A stretch of DNA of 64,000 nt from Ancylomarina sp. DW003. GTDB taxonomy: Bacteria > Bacteroidota > Bacteroidia > Bacteroidales > Marinifilaceae. Of the stretch, positions 40,040 to 49,691 are shown piece by piece. Positions within the stretch are counted from its first letter, which is position 1. Each line of letters begins with the position of its first letter. The notes beneath the pieces are model-generated. The model did no database searches. It had not been told where the DNA came from and worked only from the letters and a program-made list of their open reading frames with translations. Both the position numbers and the translations under genes were made by a program. The stretch is taken from assembly GCF_029029505.1 (NCBI RefSeq), contig NZ_JAKJSD010000009.1, positions 108,320-172,319 of the forward strand, in the 5' to 3' direction.

Positions 40040-41947
40040 ATGAGAATCCGTACAACGTATTTGTGTATTCCAGTGTTAGCTTTATTTATTTTTGCCTGCA
40101 CAGCTAAAGAAACAAAAGTGGAAAAACCTCCCAAAATCGCTCTCGAAGATTTTTTTAAAAATCCATTAAAGACTTCTTATCGTATTTCACCAGAAGGAAC
40201 AAAATTTTCATATCGAGCTCCTTTTGAAGATCGTATGAATATATTTGTTCAGGAAATAGGTAGTCAGGAAGCCGTGCAAATAACTTTTGAAAAAGATAGA
40301 GACATTTCAGGGTATTTTTGGGCTAATGATAAACGTATTCTTTATTTGAAGGATAGTGGTGGAGACGAAAACTTCAAATTATATGGTGTTGATATTGATG
40401 GGAAGAATCAGGTTTGTTTCACTGATTTTGATAAGGTTACTACAAATATAATTGATCGTTTGGATGCTATTCCTGATGAGATCATTATTTCAATGAATAA
40501 AAGAGATCCCAGAGCTTTTGATCCTTATCGTTTGAATATTGTGACAGGTGAATTGACAATGCTTTATGAAAACCCTGGAAACATTACAGGTTGGATGACA
40601 GATCATGATGGTAAATTGCGTATTGCAACTGCAGTAACTGATATGGTGAATGCAACTGTTCTTTATCGTGAAACGGAGAAGGATGAATTTAAGCCAATCA
40701 TTACGACTAGTTTTAAAGAGAATATGTCGCCTCAGTTTTTCACTTTTGATAATAAGAAATTGTATGCTAGCTCTAATCTCGGTAGAGATAAAGCTGAAAT
40801 TGTAATTTTCGATCCTGCTACAGGGAAAGAGACCGAAACTTTATTTGCTAACGATATGGTTGATGTAGAAGGCTTGTCGTATTCAAAGAAGCGAAAAGTT
40901 TTGACTAAGGCTACTTATACTACTGACATGGTTAATTTCAAATTTTTCGATAAGGAAAGTGAGGACATGTACAATCGTGTAAAAAAGGAACTGTCAGCTT
41001 ATGACTGCTATTTTACCAGCTCCAATAGAAATGAAGATAAATTTTTGGTTCGTACCTACAGCGACAGATCTTTGGGAGCTTACTATATATACGATAAAAA
41101 TACAGATGAATTAAAATTGATTTCTGAAGTTAGTCCATGGATGAATGAATCACAAATGGCAGCTATGAAACCGATTAAATATACCAGTAGAGATGGAAAA
41201 ACTATTCATGGTTATTTGACTCTACCTGTAGGTGTTGAAGCTAAAAATCTACCTATGGTGGTTAATCCTCATGGTGGTCCTTGGGCACGGGACAATTGGG
41301 GATTTAATCCTGAAATTCAATTTCTTGCAAACCGCGGTTATGCTGTTCTTCAAATGAACTTCAGAGGTTCTACAGGTTACGGACGTGAGTTCTGGGAATC
41401 ATCATTCAAACAGTGGGGACAATCCATGCAAGATGATATTACAGATGCTGTAAAGTGGGCTATTAAAGAAGGTTATGCCGATAAAGATCGTGTTGCTATT
41501 TATGGTGGAAGTTATGGTGGATATGCAACTTTAGCTGGTTTAGCATTTACGCCTGATTTGTACAGATGTGGTGTTGATTATGTGGGAGTTAGTAATATGT
41601 TTACTTTCATGAATAGTCTGCCTCCATATTGGGAGCCATATCGTCAGATGCTTTACGAAATGGCTGGTGATCCGGTTAAAGACAGTGTAATGTTAGCTAA
41701 AGTATCTCCGGTTTTCCATGCAGATAAGATTAAAGCAGCTTTATTTGTTGCGCAGGGAGCGAATGATCCAAGAGTTAATCTTGCGGAATCTGATCAAATG
41801 GTTGCAGCTATGAAAGCTCGTGGAGTAACGGTAGAATATATGGTAAAGGATAATGAAGGTCATGGATTTAGAAATCAGGAAAACCGATTTGAGTTTTATA
41901 GAGCTATGGAGAAGTTTTTAGATGCTAATATGATGATGAAAGAATAA
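40040..41947 (+). CDS. S9-family (prolyl oligopeptidase/acylaminoacyl-type) peptidase, lipoprotein
   Basis: An alpha/beta-hydrolase peptidase with an N-terminal beta-propeller (about 60-370) that filters peptides. The 635-residue product has a lipoprotein signal (Cys20, LFIFAC). The catalytic triad is Ser491 (GGSYGGYATLAG), Asp576 (AQGANDPRVN) and His608 (NEGHGFRN); HGGPWARDNWGFNPEIQFLA precedes it as in the S9C type. It is a single-gene unit with a strong terminator some 190 bases downstream. It probably trims oligopeptides in the periplasm or at the surface. Confidence 0.95.
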   Translation: MRIRTTYLCIPVLALFIFACTAKETKVEKPPKIALEDFFKNPLKTSYRISPEGTKFSYRAPFEDRMNIFVQEIGSQEAVQITFEKDRDISGYFWANDKRILYLKDSGGDENFKLYGVDIDGKNQVCFTDFDKVTTNIIDRLDAIPDEIIISMNKRDPRAFDPYRLNIVTGELTMLYENPGNITGWMTDHDGKLRIATAVTDMVNATVLYRETEKDEFKPIITTSFKENMSPQFFTFDNKKLYASSNLGRDKAEIVIFDPATGKETETLFANDMVDVEGLSYSKKRKVLTKATYTTDMVNFKFFDKESEDMYNRVKKELSAYDCYFTSSNRNEDKFLVRTYSDRSLGAYYIYDKNTDELKLISEVSPWMNESQMAAMKPIKYTSRDGKTIHGYLTLPVGVEAKNLPMVVNPHGGPWARDNWGFNPEIQFLANRGYAVLQMNFRGSTGYGREFWESSFKQWGQSMQDDITDAVKWAIKEGYADKDRVAIYGGSYGGYATLAGLAFTPDLYRCGVDYVGVSNMFTFMNSLPPYWEPYRQMLYEMAGDPVKDSVMLAKVSPVFHADKIKAALFVAQGANDPRVNLAESDQMVAAMKARGVTVEYMVKDNEGHGFRNQENRFEFYRAMEKFLDANMMMKE

Positions 41948-42133
41948 GATAAGAAACGGTTTAAATTTGTTTTTAGAATTTTTTATCGATGAAAAATGAA
42001 GGATAACAAGGCAAGCTCGATGCTAATAATGGTTCTATTTAAGTGGAATTTAACGAAGTTAGACTTCATTTCTCCATATAAAAAAGCTGAAGGATAAATT
42101 TTAAACAGTTTCTAAGCGTAACGAAATATAAAA

Positions 42134-42158
42134 ATGCCCAAACTACTAGTTTGGGCAT
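42134..42158. terminator. Bidirectional terminator between the S9 peptidase and acyl-CoA ligase genes
   Basis: ATGCCCAAACTA (42134-42145) is the exact reverse complement of TAGTTTGGGCAT (42147-42158). It lies between convergent genes with A-rich and T-rich flanks. Confidence 0.8.
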
Positions 42159-42195
42159 CTTCATATCATTGGGTTTTAATAGACATTTAATCTAT

Positions 42196-43842
42196 CTAAT
42201 AGTATAGAAAGCGTTTGATTTTATGAGTTGCAGTTTTTTGAAAAGGATCAACCTGAGCAATGACCATTTGCACTTGTGAGAACTTATTTACTCTGGAATT
42301 AACGTATTCGTGAAGCTCCTGCATTAAATCATCAATTTGCTGATCCACATAGTTTTCAACATCTTTCCTAATTGTTTTATATTGTTGCTCCAGTTCTTCA
42401 TAATTAAAATGAACCATGGCAACTAGTTTTCCTTTTTTCTCAACTACAACTGATTCTACCACATGCTTGAAGTTGTTAATAACAGATTCAATTTCTTCAG
42501 GGTAGATATTTTCACCACTAGCACCAACAATCATATTCTTTAATCGACTTTCGATATAGAGATAATTGTTTTTATCCATTTTTGCTAAGTCTCCTGTCTT
42601 AAACCAGCCATCTTCAGTTAAAACCTCTTTCGTTTTTTCTGGATCTTTATAATAGCCTAGCATTACATTATCCCCTTTAGCCCATATTTCTCCAATTTTT
42701 GTTTTTGGATCGGGATTGTTGATCTTTAGTTGTACGCCTTTTAGGGCTGGGCCAGTAGATCGATATTTCGTGTGATTAACTCCAATACCTGCTAATAAAG
42801 GAGAACTTTCAGTTAAGCCGTAACCAATAGCATAAGGGAACTTTGCTTCTCTTAGGAATAATTCAACCTGATCGTTTAATTTAGCACCACCAATACCAAA
42901 GAAAGTTAATTCACCACCAAAGGTTTCCATCAGCTTTTTCCCTGCAATTGCATTTAATTTTCTACGGAAAAATGGAATTTTGTACAAATATCTGGTTAAT
43001 GCTTTTCCATTGATGTTAGGTAGTATTTTTCCTTTGTATATCTTTTCAATAATCAGAGGAACAGAGAACATAACAGTTGGTTTAACCTCTTTTAATGCTG
43101 ATATCAATAGAGAAGGTACCGGCGTTTTTCCAAGATAATAGATACATGAACCAGCCAACATTGGAATCACAAAACCTAAGGTGTTTTCGTAGGTATGAGA
43201 AAGCGGTAAAATAGAAAGGAAACGATCTGTTTCATTAATTGGATGAAGGTTTCTGGCACTCGTGGCATTGGAGCAAATATTCTTATGCGAGAGCATCACA
43301 CCTTTAGAACTTCCTGTAGTTCCGGATGTATAAATGATCGCGGCCATATCGTTTTCTTCGACCCTGTATGAGTTCTCTGATTGAAATGATAGATCAAAAA
43401 TTGCTTTAATTTCTGTGTCATCGATGATGTTGAAATTTTCAACACCAATGGTATATTGCAAACTTTCAACATTGATATTATCTAATTTGGAAGACAAAGC
43501 TTTCGAGACAAAAATAAGTTTAGCTTCAGAATGTTGTAATATATTTTCAATTTCGAACTCGGTAAAATCCGGAAGAATAGGAACAACCACTGCTCCCATA
43601 AAGGTAGTTGCATAATATGCGACTCCCCAATTGGGCATATTTGTACTAAGAATAGCTATTCTATCTCCGGGCTTAATACCTAATTTCTCGTAAAATGCTA
43701 TTAGTGCATAAATATTGCTGTTAAGCTCATTGTATGAGATAGGTGATTGCCCAACAAGAGCCATGGCATTTGAAGGGCCAAACTTATTTACCGTTTCTGC
43801 AAAAAGAGCAGGGAATGTTAATTTTTTATTTGATGTCATCAT
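42196..43842 (-). CDS. Long-chain fatty acid-CoA ligase/AMP-binding enzyme
   Basis: Activates a fatty acid through an acyl-AMP intermediate and transfers it to CoA. From the ATG at 43842 (MMTSNKKLTFPALF) it has 548 residues; the frame is open to an ATG at 43905 but the extra 21 residues are not family-like. The motifs are the P-loop AIIYTSGTTGSSKGVML, YGLTESSPLLAGIG, GEIWAKGDNVMLGYYKD and the hinge WFKTGDLAKMD, with the catalytic lysine in KTATHKIKR near the end. The length is standard. The gene stands alone on the minus strand; upstream is a gap with two decayed genes. The chain-length preference cannot be read. Confidence 0.93.
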   Translation of the reverse strand: MMTSNKKLTFPALFAETVNKFGPSNAMALVGQSPISYNELNSNIYALIAFYEKLGIKPGDRIAILSTNMPNWGVAYYATTFMGAVVVPILPDFTEFEIENILQHSEAKLIFVSKALSSKLDNINVESLQYTIGVENFNIIDDTEIKAIFDLSFQSENSYRVEENDMAAIIYTSGTTGSSKGVMLSHKNICSNATSARNLHPINETDRFLSILPLSHTYENTLGFVIPMLAGSCIYYLGKTPVPSLLISALKEVKPTVMFSVPLIIEKIYKGKILPNINGKALTRYLYKIPFFRRKLNAIAGKKLMETFGGELTFFGIGGAKLNDQVELFLREAKFPYAIGYGLTESSPLLAGIGVNHTKYRSTGPALKGVQLKINNPDPKTKIGEIWAKGDNVMLGYYKDPEKTKEVLTEDGWFKTGDLAKMDKNNYLYIESRLKNMIVGASGENIYPEEIESVINNFKHVVESVVVEKKGKLVAMVHFNYEELEQQYKTIRKDVENYVDQQIDDLMQELHEYVNSRVNKFSQVQMVIAQVDPFQKTATHKIKRFLYY

Positions 43843-43935
43843 TGTAAGTTTAGTATGCATTTGAGTATTGAAAAGAATAGATAAAAACACAAATGCACTA
43901 TGCAATTTAACTAAAATCTTCTAGGCAGAATGGTT

Positions 43936-44053
43936 TTATTGAAAATGATTAATGAATCTTAAAGCTGTATAGATCAATTTTTCAAGCTCATTTGAGTTTA
44001 ATGGCTTGTTAAATAGATGATTTGCCATTTCTTTTTTACCCGTTTGAAGAGTT
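43936..44053 (-). pseudogene. Remnant of a response-regulator receiver domain
   Basis: On the minus strand the frame reads QTLQTGKKEMANHLFNKPLN followed by SNELEKLIYTALRFINHFQ and a stop at 43936. This is the end of a receiver domain, with the conserved Lys-Pro in FNKPL and the final helix. The same frame upstream is broken by stops (TAA at about 44055 and TGA at about 44084). Only about 39 codons survive, so it is a decayed response regulator or hybrid-kinase tail. Confidence 0.6.
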
Positions 44054-44160
44054 TGGTTAGATTATGGAAATAAATCAATAAATCGACCTCATTTTATATA
44101 TTTATGGTCATCCTTAAAATCGATTTCATAATAAGAAAATAGTTCGTTCGAAAAATTTAT

Positions 44161-44256
44161 GGAGATCTTCATGGAATACCAATCATATTGAAAGATAATA
44201 TAGATACAGGAGATAAAATGATGACAATAGTAGGGGCTGACATTTCTTTTTTTTGA
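44161..44256 (+). pseudogene. Remnant of an amidase-signature enzyme
   Basis: The plus-strand frame reads GDLHGIPIILKDNIDTGDKM and MTIVGA, then breaks into ADISFF and a stop at 44254. LHGIP-x-x-L-K-D-N-I-D-T is the amidase-signature region with the catalytic lysine. No amidase sequence precedes or follows, so this is a short fossil. It overlaps the 5' flank of the remnant on the other strand. Confidence 0.65.
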
Positions 44257-44363
44257 ATAAATGAACTGTTTATTAGCTTGTTTTCATATATTTAGAAGAC
44301 AGAAAGGGAAAAACTGACGAATTATAGAATATACTTTTCTAACCTAAACCTAAATTATAAAAC

Positions 44364-44885
44364 ATGAAACGATTACTTACAGCAATTTTGTGTATGAGCC
44401 TATTTATGGCTTGTTCTACCGATCGTTATTTATTATCAGGCTCCGCTGATGATAACACATTTCTGATTGATAAAATAAAAGAATCTCAAGAAATGGGGCT
44501 AATAACCGCTAGGCCATTAATTGTAATTGATGGGGTGCCACATCGTTACTCAAAGGAGTTGAAAGAAAAACCTTTGGAGCTAACCAGATCTCAAATTCGG
44601 AAAATTGATATTTTGAAAAAAGATGTAGGTGTTCGACTTTATGGTGACGAAGGAAAAGCAGGGGTTGTTGTTGTAACTGTAAAAACCAAAAATAAGAGAT
44701 GGACTAAAGATGAAGTTATCTTATATATAGCTGATGGAAAAGTGATAACTAAAGAAGAATTGAAACAGATTAAACCGAGTGAAATTGAGTCCATCAATAT
44801 CGTTAAGGATAAGGGCGAATTTAAACTGTATACCGATAAGAAATGTGATGGTCTTGTTGTGATTACTCTAAAGAAAAAAGAATAA
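44364..44885 (+). CDS. Lipoprotein with two TonB-plug-like motifs
   Basis: The 173-residue product has a lipoprotein signal (Cys17, LFMACS). After RPLIVIDGVPHRYS, a segment IRKIDILKKDVGVRLYGDE with GKAGVVVVTVKTK follows, then a shorter second copy with IESINIVKDKGEFKLYTDK and CDGLVVITLKKK. Both follow the plug pattern of SusC-type receptors (IDGVP, then I-x-x-I-x-I-L-K, Y-G-x-x-x-x-x-G-V-V-x-V-T) but no barrel is attached. Similar free plug domains occur in Bacteroidota peptidases and lipoproteins; their role is unknown. It overlaps the thioesterase gene by one base and is thus in an operon with it. Confidence 0.75.
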   Translation: MKRLLTAILCMSLFMACSTDRYLLSGSADDNTFLIDKIKESQEMGLITARPLIVIDGVPHRYSKELKEKPLELTRSQIRKIDILKKDVGVRLYGDEGKAGVVVVTVKTKNKRWTKDEVILYIADGKVITKEELKQIKPSEIESINIVKDKGEFKLYTDKKCDGLVVITLKKKE

Positions 44886-45349
44886 TGATGAAAGGCATTC
44901 AAGATTATTACCCCGATCATTTTGGACAATGTTATGGCTGTGGTCGTTTAAATGAGCATGGCTATCAGTTAAAAACGGTTTGGGATGGTGATGAAACACT
45001 GAGTCGCTTTACGCCAGCCAAATATCATACTGCAATCCCCGGTTCTGTGTATGGAGGTTTATTGGCATCTTTGATCGATTGTCATGGAACGGGTTCTGCA
45101 GCTTTGGCTTTAGCCAAAGAAAAAGGTATTAATCTGGAAGAGTATAATGCACCTCGTTGTGTGACAGGGTCACTTCAGGTTTCATATGGACGACCTACAC
45201 CTATTGATAGTGATCTCGAGATTCGTGGTCGAATAAAAGAAATTAAAGGTAGAAAGGTTGTGGTGGCTATTCGTTTGCTCTCGAAAGGAGAAATTTGTGT
45301 CACAGGTGAAGTTGTGGCCATACAGGTTCCTGATGACTTTGGAAAATAA
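44885..45349 (+). CDS. PaaI-type hotdog thioesterase
   Basis: The 154-residue product is a single hotdog domain. It has the family opening GQCYGCGRLNEHGYQLKT (14-31), the active-site helix SVYGGLLASLIDCHGTGSAA (about 51-70) and the closing strands LEIRGRIKEIKGRKVVVAIR. It hydrolyses acyl- or aryl-CoA thioesters. The start could be ATG at 44885, overlapping the previous stop by one base, or the next ATG at 44888. A strong terminator follows. The acyl-CoA ligase lies near on the other strand; a shared role is speculative. Confidence 0.9.
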   Translation: MMKGIQDYYPDHFGQCYGCGRLNEHGYQLKTVWDGDETLSRFTPAKYHTAIPGSVYGGLLASLIDCHGTGSAALALAKEKGINLEEYNAPRCVTGSLQVSYGRPTPIDSDLEIRGRIKEIKGRKVVVAIRLLSKGEICVTGEVVAIQVPDDFGK

Positions 45350-45364
45350 AAGATTGAAATGAAG

Positions 45365-45397
45365 AAGAGGCCGCACTGTTTGTGCGGCCTCTTTTCT
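45365..45397 (+). terminator. Intrinsic terminator after the thioesterase gene
   Basis: A perfect 12-bp GC-rich stem (AAGAGGCCGCAC at 45365-45376 with GTGCGGCCTCTT at 45382-45393), a 5-base loop and a T-rich tail. Confidence 0.92.
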
Positions 45398-45524
45398 TTA
45401 AACCAAATTATATTTTTATTAACTCTAAAGTTCGTTTAATAAAAGATTTATCTACAACTATAATTCTTTAACTTTATAAGAGTCAAGTTATTTTAATCAA
45501 TAATTCTTTTAATAAGTAATACAG

Positions 45525-46238
45525 ATGAAAAAAGCGATTATAATTGGTGCAACATCAGGTATAGGTAAGGAACTTGTCAAATTGTTGATTGATAATGATT
45601 ATAAGCTTGGTTTAACTGGTTTACACACAAATGGTATCGAGGAATTAAGACAGAACAATCAGAAACAACTGGAAGTTAGGTATTTTGATTGCACAAAAGA
45701 GAGCAGCGCTGAAAGGATAACAGAATTAGTAGCCTCACTGGGAGGATTAGATTTATTAATTTTTAGTGCAGGTATTGGCCATTTGAATGGTAATCCGGGT
45801 TTTGAGGTAGAAAATCATGCCAATAAATTGAATGTGATGGCTTTTACTGAGATAGCTGATTGGTCTTATCGATTTTTTGAAAAACAGGGCAAAGGTCATT
45901 TTGTAGCTATCAGTTCAATAGCTGGTTTGCGTGGGTACAGAGTTTCTCCAGCCTATCATGCTGCAAAATCGTATCAAATACGATATTTGGAAGCCTTAAA
46001 ACAAAAAGCTTACCGATCAGGAAAATCGATTTGTATTACGGATATACGCCCCGGCTTCGTTGAAACAGAAATGTCTGTTGGGAAGAAACAATTTTGGGTA
46101 ACGAGCAAAGAAAAAGCTGCTGAGCAAATATTTAGGCTCATAAAAAGAAAAAAGGGAATGGGCTATATTTCAAGGCGCTGGCAAATAATTGCAATTATTA
46201 TGAAATTACTACCTCGTTGGATTCACAGAAGAATATGA
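45525..46238 (+). CDS. Short-chain dehydrogenase/reductase
   Basis: A 237-residue classical SDR: the nucleotide loop GATSGIGKEL (8-17), the FSAGIG strand, SSIAGLRGY with the catalytic serine and YHAAK (Tyr-x-x-x-Lys) in VSPAYHAAKSYQ, then DIRPGFVETEMS. The C-terminus is basic with hydrophobic residues (WQIIAIIMKLLPRWIHRRI), which may attach it to the membrane. The substrate is unknown. Single-gene unit after a terminator. Confidence 0.92.
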   Translation: MKKAIIIGATSGIGKELVKLLIDNDYKLGLTGLHTNGIEELRQNNQKQLEVRYFDCTKESSAERITELVASLGGLDLLIFSAGIGHLNGNPGFEVENHANKLNVMAFTEIADWSYRFFEKQGKGHFVAISSIAGLRGYRVSPAYHAAKSYQIRYLEALKQKAYRSGKSICITDIRPGFVETEMSVGKKQFWVTSKEKAAEQIFRLIKRKKGMGYISRRWQIIAIIMKLLPRWIHRRI

Positions 46239-46382
46239 AGGTTTTGCTCTTGAACAAAGACTAAATTTTACAAATTATTTAAGTCTATTCTCTTTCTGTA
46301 AGCTTATTGATTTAGTAGATTTGAACTTTATATTGTAAAAAATATAATTAAACTATATCCTAACACAAATACATAGAAGATA

Positions 46383-49300
46383 ATGCGAAAACAGAACCTT
46401 AAATTTGCTGCCTTTTTTCTCATTTTAATGGGGATGCTTGGTAGTGTGAGCGCACAAAAAGATGCTCGCTTAATGCGATATCCTGATGTCAACAAAAATC
46501 TAATCGCCTTTGTTTATGCGGGCGATATTTGGTCGGTAAATGCAGAAGGAGGAGATGCAACTCGATTAACCTCTCATAAAGGTATGGAGCTGTTTCCCAA
46601 GATTTCTCCCGATGGACAATGGATCGCTTTTTCAGGCGAATATTCCGGAAGTCGCCAAGTATATGTTATGCCAGCTGAAGGAGGGGAACCTCGCCAGTTG
46701 ACTTATTACAACTCGGTTGGTTTAATGCCTCCACGAGGAGGATTTGACAATGTGGTTCTGGACTGGACTCCAGATAGTCAATCAATCTTGGTTCGTATGA
46801 ATCGCACACCTTTCGGAGAAAGAAATGGAACCTATTATAAAGTGAGTTTGAATGGCGGTTTAGAGCAGCCATTACAGATTCCTGAAGGTGGAATGGGCGT
46901 ATTTTCTCCTGATGCGAAGAAAATGTGTTTTGCTCCAATCAGTCGTGAATTCCGTACCTGGAAACGTTATAAAGGTGGACGAGCTGCTGACCTTTGGATT
47001 TATGATCTAGAGAATGATAAGTCTCAGCGTATCACTAAATTTGTAGGCTCAGATCAGATTCCTTCCTGGTATAAGGATGCGATTTACTTTGCTTCCGATC
47101 GTGATTTAAAGTTGAATATCTACAAGTATGATATTTCGACTAAAAACATCACTCAAATGACCCATCATAAGACTTTTGATGTGATGTGGCCTTCAGGAGA
47201 GAATGGACAACTTGTTTATGAAAATGGAGGACAACTGTTTAAGTTGAATCTTGAAACGGGTAAAGAAGAGCGTGTTATTGTCAATATTCATTTTGACAAT
47301 CCAAACATTTTACCCTATTACAAGAATGTGAAAGATTTTATTGGAGGTGCTGCTGTTTCACCATCGGGTAAACGTGCTTTGTTCGATGCCAGAGGTGATA
47401 TTTTCTCAGTGCCAGCTAAAAATGGACCTACTATAAACTTAACTCAAACACAGGGCGTACGCGAAACGGGGCCAACCTGGTCTCCTGATGGTAAATATGT
47501 CTCATACTATTCTGATGCAACAGGAGAGTATGAAATTTATTTACTTGAAAATAAGAAAGGCGCTAAGGCTAAACAAATAACTTCTGGTTCATCAGCATGG
47601 ATGTATGCTGCTAAATGGTCAGACAATAGTAAGTACCTTCTTTTCTTCGATCGCACATTAAAACTAAAGTACCTTGATGTTGAAAGTGGAAAAGTAAAGG
47701 TTGTCGATATAGCTAATCGAAACGAAATTAGAGAATACAACTTTTCTCCGGATTCAGAATGGATTACCTATTCGAAAGAAAGTAAGAACAGTCAGTCAGC
47801 TATTTGGGTTTACAACTTAAAAAGTGGAAAAAACGTTCAGCTGACCAATGATACATTTAGCGATTCTGAGCCGGTTTTCTCTCAGGATGGTCATTTTATC
47901 TTCTTTTTATCAAATCGTGATTTCAATTTGAATTTTTCAAGTTTCGAGTTCAATTATTTATACAATAGAGCAACTCGTATTTATGCGATTTCTTTAAAAG
48001 AGAATGGTCCGAAACTTTTTGCTTTGAAAAACGATGTTGAAGAAGTAAAAGAAGAAGACAAGGAGAAGAAAAAAGAAACGGATTCTCAATTAAAAGTGAA
48101 TATCGATTTTAAAAATATTTCAAATCGTATTTCTGTATTTCCATTGTCATCAGGTAATTACCGTGATTTAACTGCCGTTGATGGAGGTGTTCTTTATTCT
48201 ACTAACAGAGAATTGCGTCGTTATGATATTGCTAAGGAAAAAGATGAGTTAATTTTAAATCGCGTTTCCGATTATGCACTATCAGGTAATGGTAAGAAAA
48301 TTATCTACCGCGCTGGTTCTACCTATGGGATTATTGATGCAAGTGTTGGAAAAAAAGTGGGTGATGGTGAACTTGCTCTGGATGGTCTGGAAATGAAAAT
48401 TGATCCTAAGAAAGAGTGGAAGCAGATCTATACAGACGGATGGCGAATTTTCCGCGATTACTATTACGTTGCTAATATGCAAGGTGTTGATTGGGATCAA
48501 ATTAAAGCGAACTACAATCAATTGATTCCCTACGTGAGTCATCGTGCCGATTTGGATTATATTCTTGGTGAGATTATTTCGGAAACCAATACAGGACATG
48601 CTTATGTAAATTATGGCGATTTTGAGAAGGTAAAACCGTTGGAAACAGGGCTGCTTGGAGCTAAGCTTAAGGCAGATCCTAAAACTGGAAAATATATTAT
48701 TGCTAAGATTTTTGAAGGTGAAAATTGGACACCTAACCGAAGATCTCCATTGACAGAGCAAGGTGTGAATGTGAAGAAAGGAGACTACCTTCTAAGTATC
48801 AATGGTCATAAGCTAAGTCTGGAAGAAAATCCTTACATGTATTTAGAGAATACAGTTGATAAAATGATTGAAATCACCGTAAATTCGAAACCTAATTTCG
48901 AAGGAGCAAAAACGTATACAATTAAGCCGATTGCTTCTGAATTGGAGTTGATGTATCTGAACTGGGTGAATGAGCGTCGTGAGATTGTAAACAAATTATC
49001 AGATGGTAAGATTGGTTATATTCATGTTCCTAATACTGCAGTAGAAGGAAACCGTGAATTGCATCGAGGGATGTATGCGTATCATGATAAGGAAGCTTTG
49101 ATTATTGATGACCGTTATAATGGTGGTGGATTTATTCCTGATCATATGGCTGATTTACTAGATCGTAATGTGCTATCATATTGGCATCGTAGAGGTTTAG
49201 AACCTACTCAAACTCCGGGAATTGCACATGATGGACCTAAAGCCATGTTGATTAATCACTATTCGTCTTCAGGGGGAGATGCCTTCCCATACTATTTTAG

Positions 49301-49631
49301 AAAGAAAGGACTTGGAAAGCTTATTGGTACACGCACCTGGGGTGGACTTGTAGGTATGTCGGGTAATGCCGGATTAGTAGATGGTGGTTATATTGCCGTA
49401 CCTCGTTTTGGTATTTTTGATGAAAATCAGAAGTGGATTATCGAAGGTATCGGTGTTTATCCTGATGTAGAAGTTTACGATGAACCTCATAAGGTTGCAA
49501 AAGGAATTGATCCTTCCATTCAAAAAGCTGTAGAAATGCTTTTGAAAGAATTAAAAGAGAAACCAATGAAAAAGGTAAATGCTCCTAAAGATCCAAATCG
49601 TTCTAAATGGATAGAAGAGGATGTGAAATAA
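46383..49631 (+). CDS. Tricorn-like S41 protease with beta-propeller and PDZ domains
   Basis: The 1082-residue product has a signal peptide (cleaved near VSAQ, residue 25). Two propeller-type regions follow (about 30-330 and 335-640, with TolB-like blades such as GMELFPKISPDGQWIAF), then a C1 region, a PDZ domain (about 755-850) and a C-terminal S41 catalytic domain. His739 in TNTGHAYVNYG and Ser963 in HYSSSGGDAFPYYF match the catalytic His and Ser of tricorn protease. It degrades peptides to short products; here it would act in the periplasm. The length matches secreted tricorn homologues. Single-gene unit closed by a terminator. Confidence 0.93.
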   Translation: MRKQNLKFAAFFLILMGMLGSVSAQKDARLMRYPDVNKNLIAFVYAGDIWSVNAEGGDATRLTSHKGMELFPKISPDGQWIAFSGEYSGSRQVYVMPAEGGEPRQLTYYNSVGLMPPRGGFDNVVLDWTPDSQSILVRMNRTPFGERNGTYYKVSLNGGLEQPLQIPEGGMGVFSPDAKKMCFAPISREFRTWKRYKGGRAADLWIYDLENDKSQRITKFVGSDQIPSWYKDAIYFASDRDLKLNIYKYDISTKNITQMTHHKTFDVMWPSGENGQLVYENGGQLFKLNLETGKEERVIVNIHFDNPNILPYYKNVKDFIGGAAVSPSGKRALFDARGDIFSVPAKNGPTINLTQTQGVRETGPTWSPDGKYVSYYSDATGEYEIYLLENKKGAKAKQITSGSSAWMYAAKWSDNSKYLLFFDRTLKLKYLDVESGKVKVVDIANRNEIREYNFSPDSEWITYSKESKNSQSAIWVYNLKSGKNVQLTNDTFSDSEPVFSQDGHFIFFLSNRDFNLNFSSFEFNYLYNRATRIYAISLKENGPKLFALKNDVEEVKEEDKEKKKETDSQLKVNIDFKNISNRISVFPLSSGNYRDLTAVDGGVLYSTNRELRRYDIAKEKDELILNRVSDYALSGNGKKIIYRAGSTYGIIDASVGKKVGDGELALDGLEMKIDPKKEWKQIYTDGWRIFRDYYYVANMQGVDWDQIKANYNQLIPYVSHRADLDYILGEIISETNTGHAYVNYGDFEKVKPLETGLLGAKLKADPKTGKYIIAKIFEGENWTPNRRSPLTEQGVNVKKGDYLLSINGHKLSLEENPYMYLENTVDKMIEITVNSKPNFEGAKTYTIKPIASELELMYLNWVNERREIVNKLSDGKIGYIHVPNTAVEGNRELHRGMYAYHDKEALIIDDRYNGGGFIPDHMADLLDRNVLSYWHRRGLEPTQTPGIAHDGPKAMLINHYSSSGGDAFPYYFRKKGLGKLIGTRTWGGLVGMSGNAGLVDGGYIAVPRFGIFDENQKWIIEGIGVYPDVEVYDEPHKVAKGIDPSIQKAVEMLLKELKEKPMKKVNAPKDPNRSKWIEEDVK

Positions 49632-49650
49632 TTACAATTGATATTAGTAT

Positions 49651-49690
49651 AAAGGCTGTTTCAAGAAAAATCTTGGAGCAGCCTTTTTAT
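49651..49690. terminator. Terminator between the tricorn-like gene and the convergent oxidoreductase gene
   Basis: AAAGGCTGTTTCAAGA pairs with TCTTGGAGCAGCCTTT around a 4-base loop, with an internal mismatch zone, followed by TT. It serves both convergent genes. Confidence 0.8.
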
Positions 49691-49691
49691 T

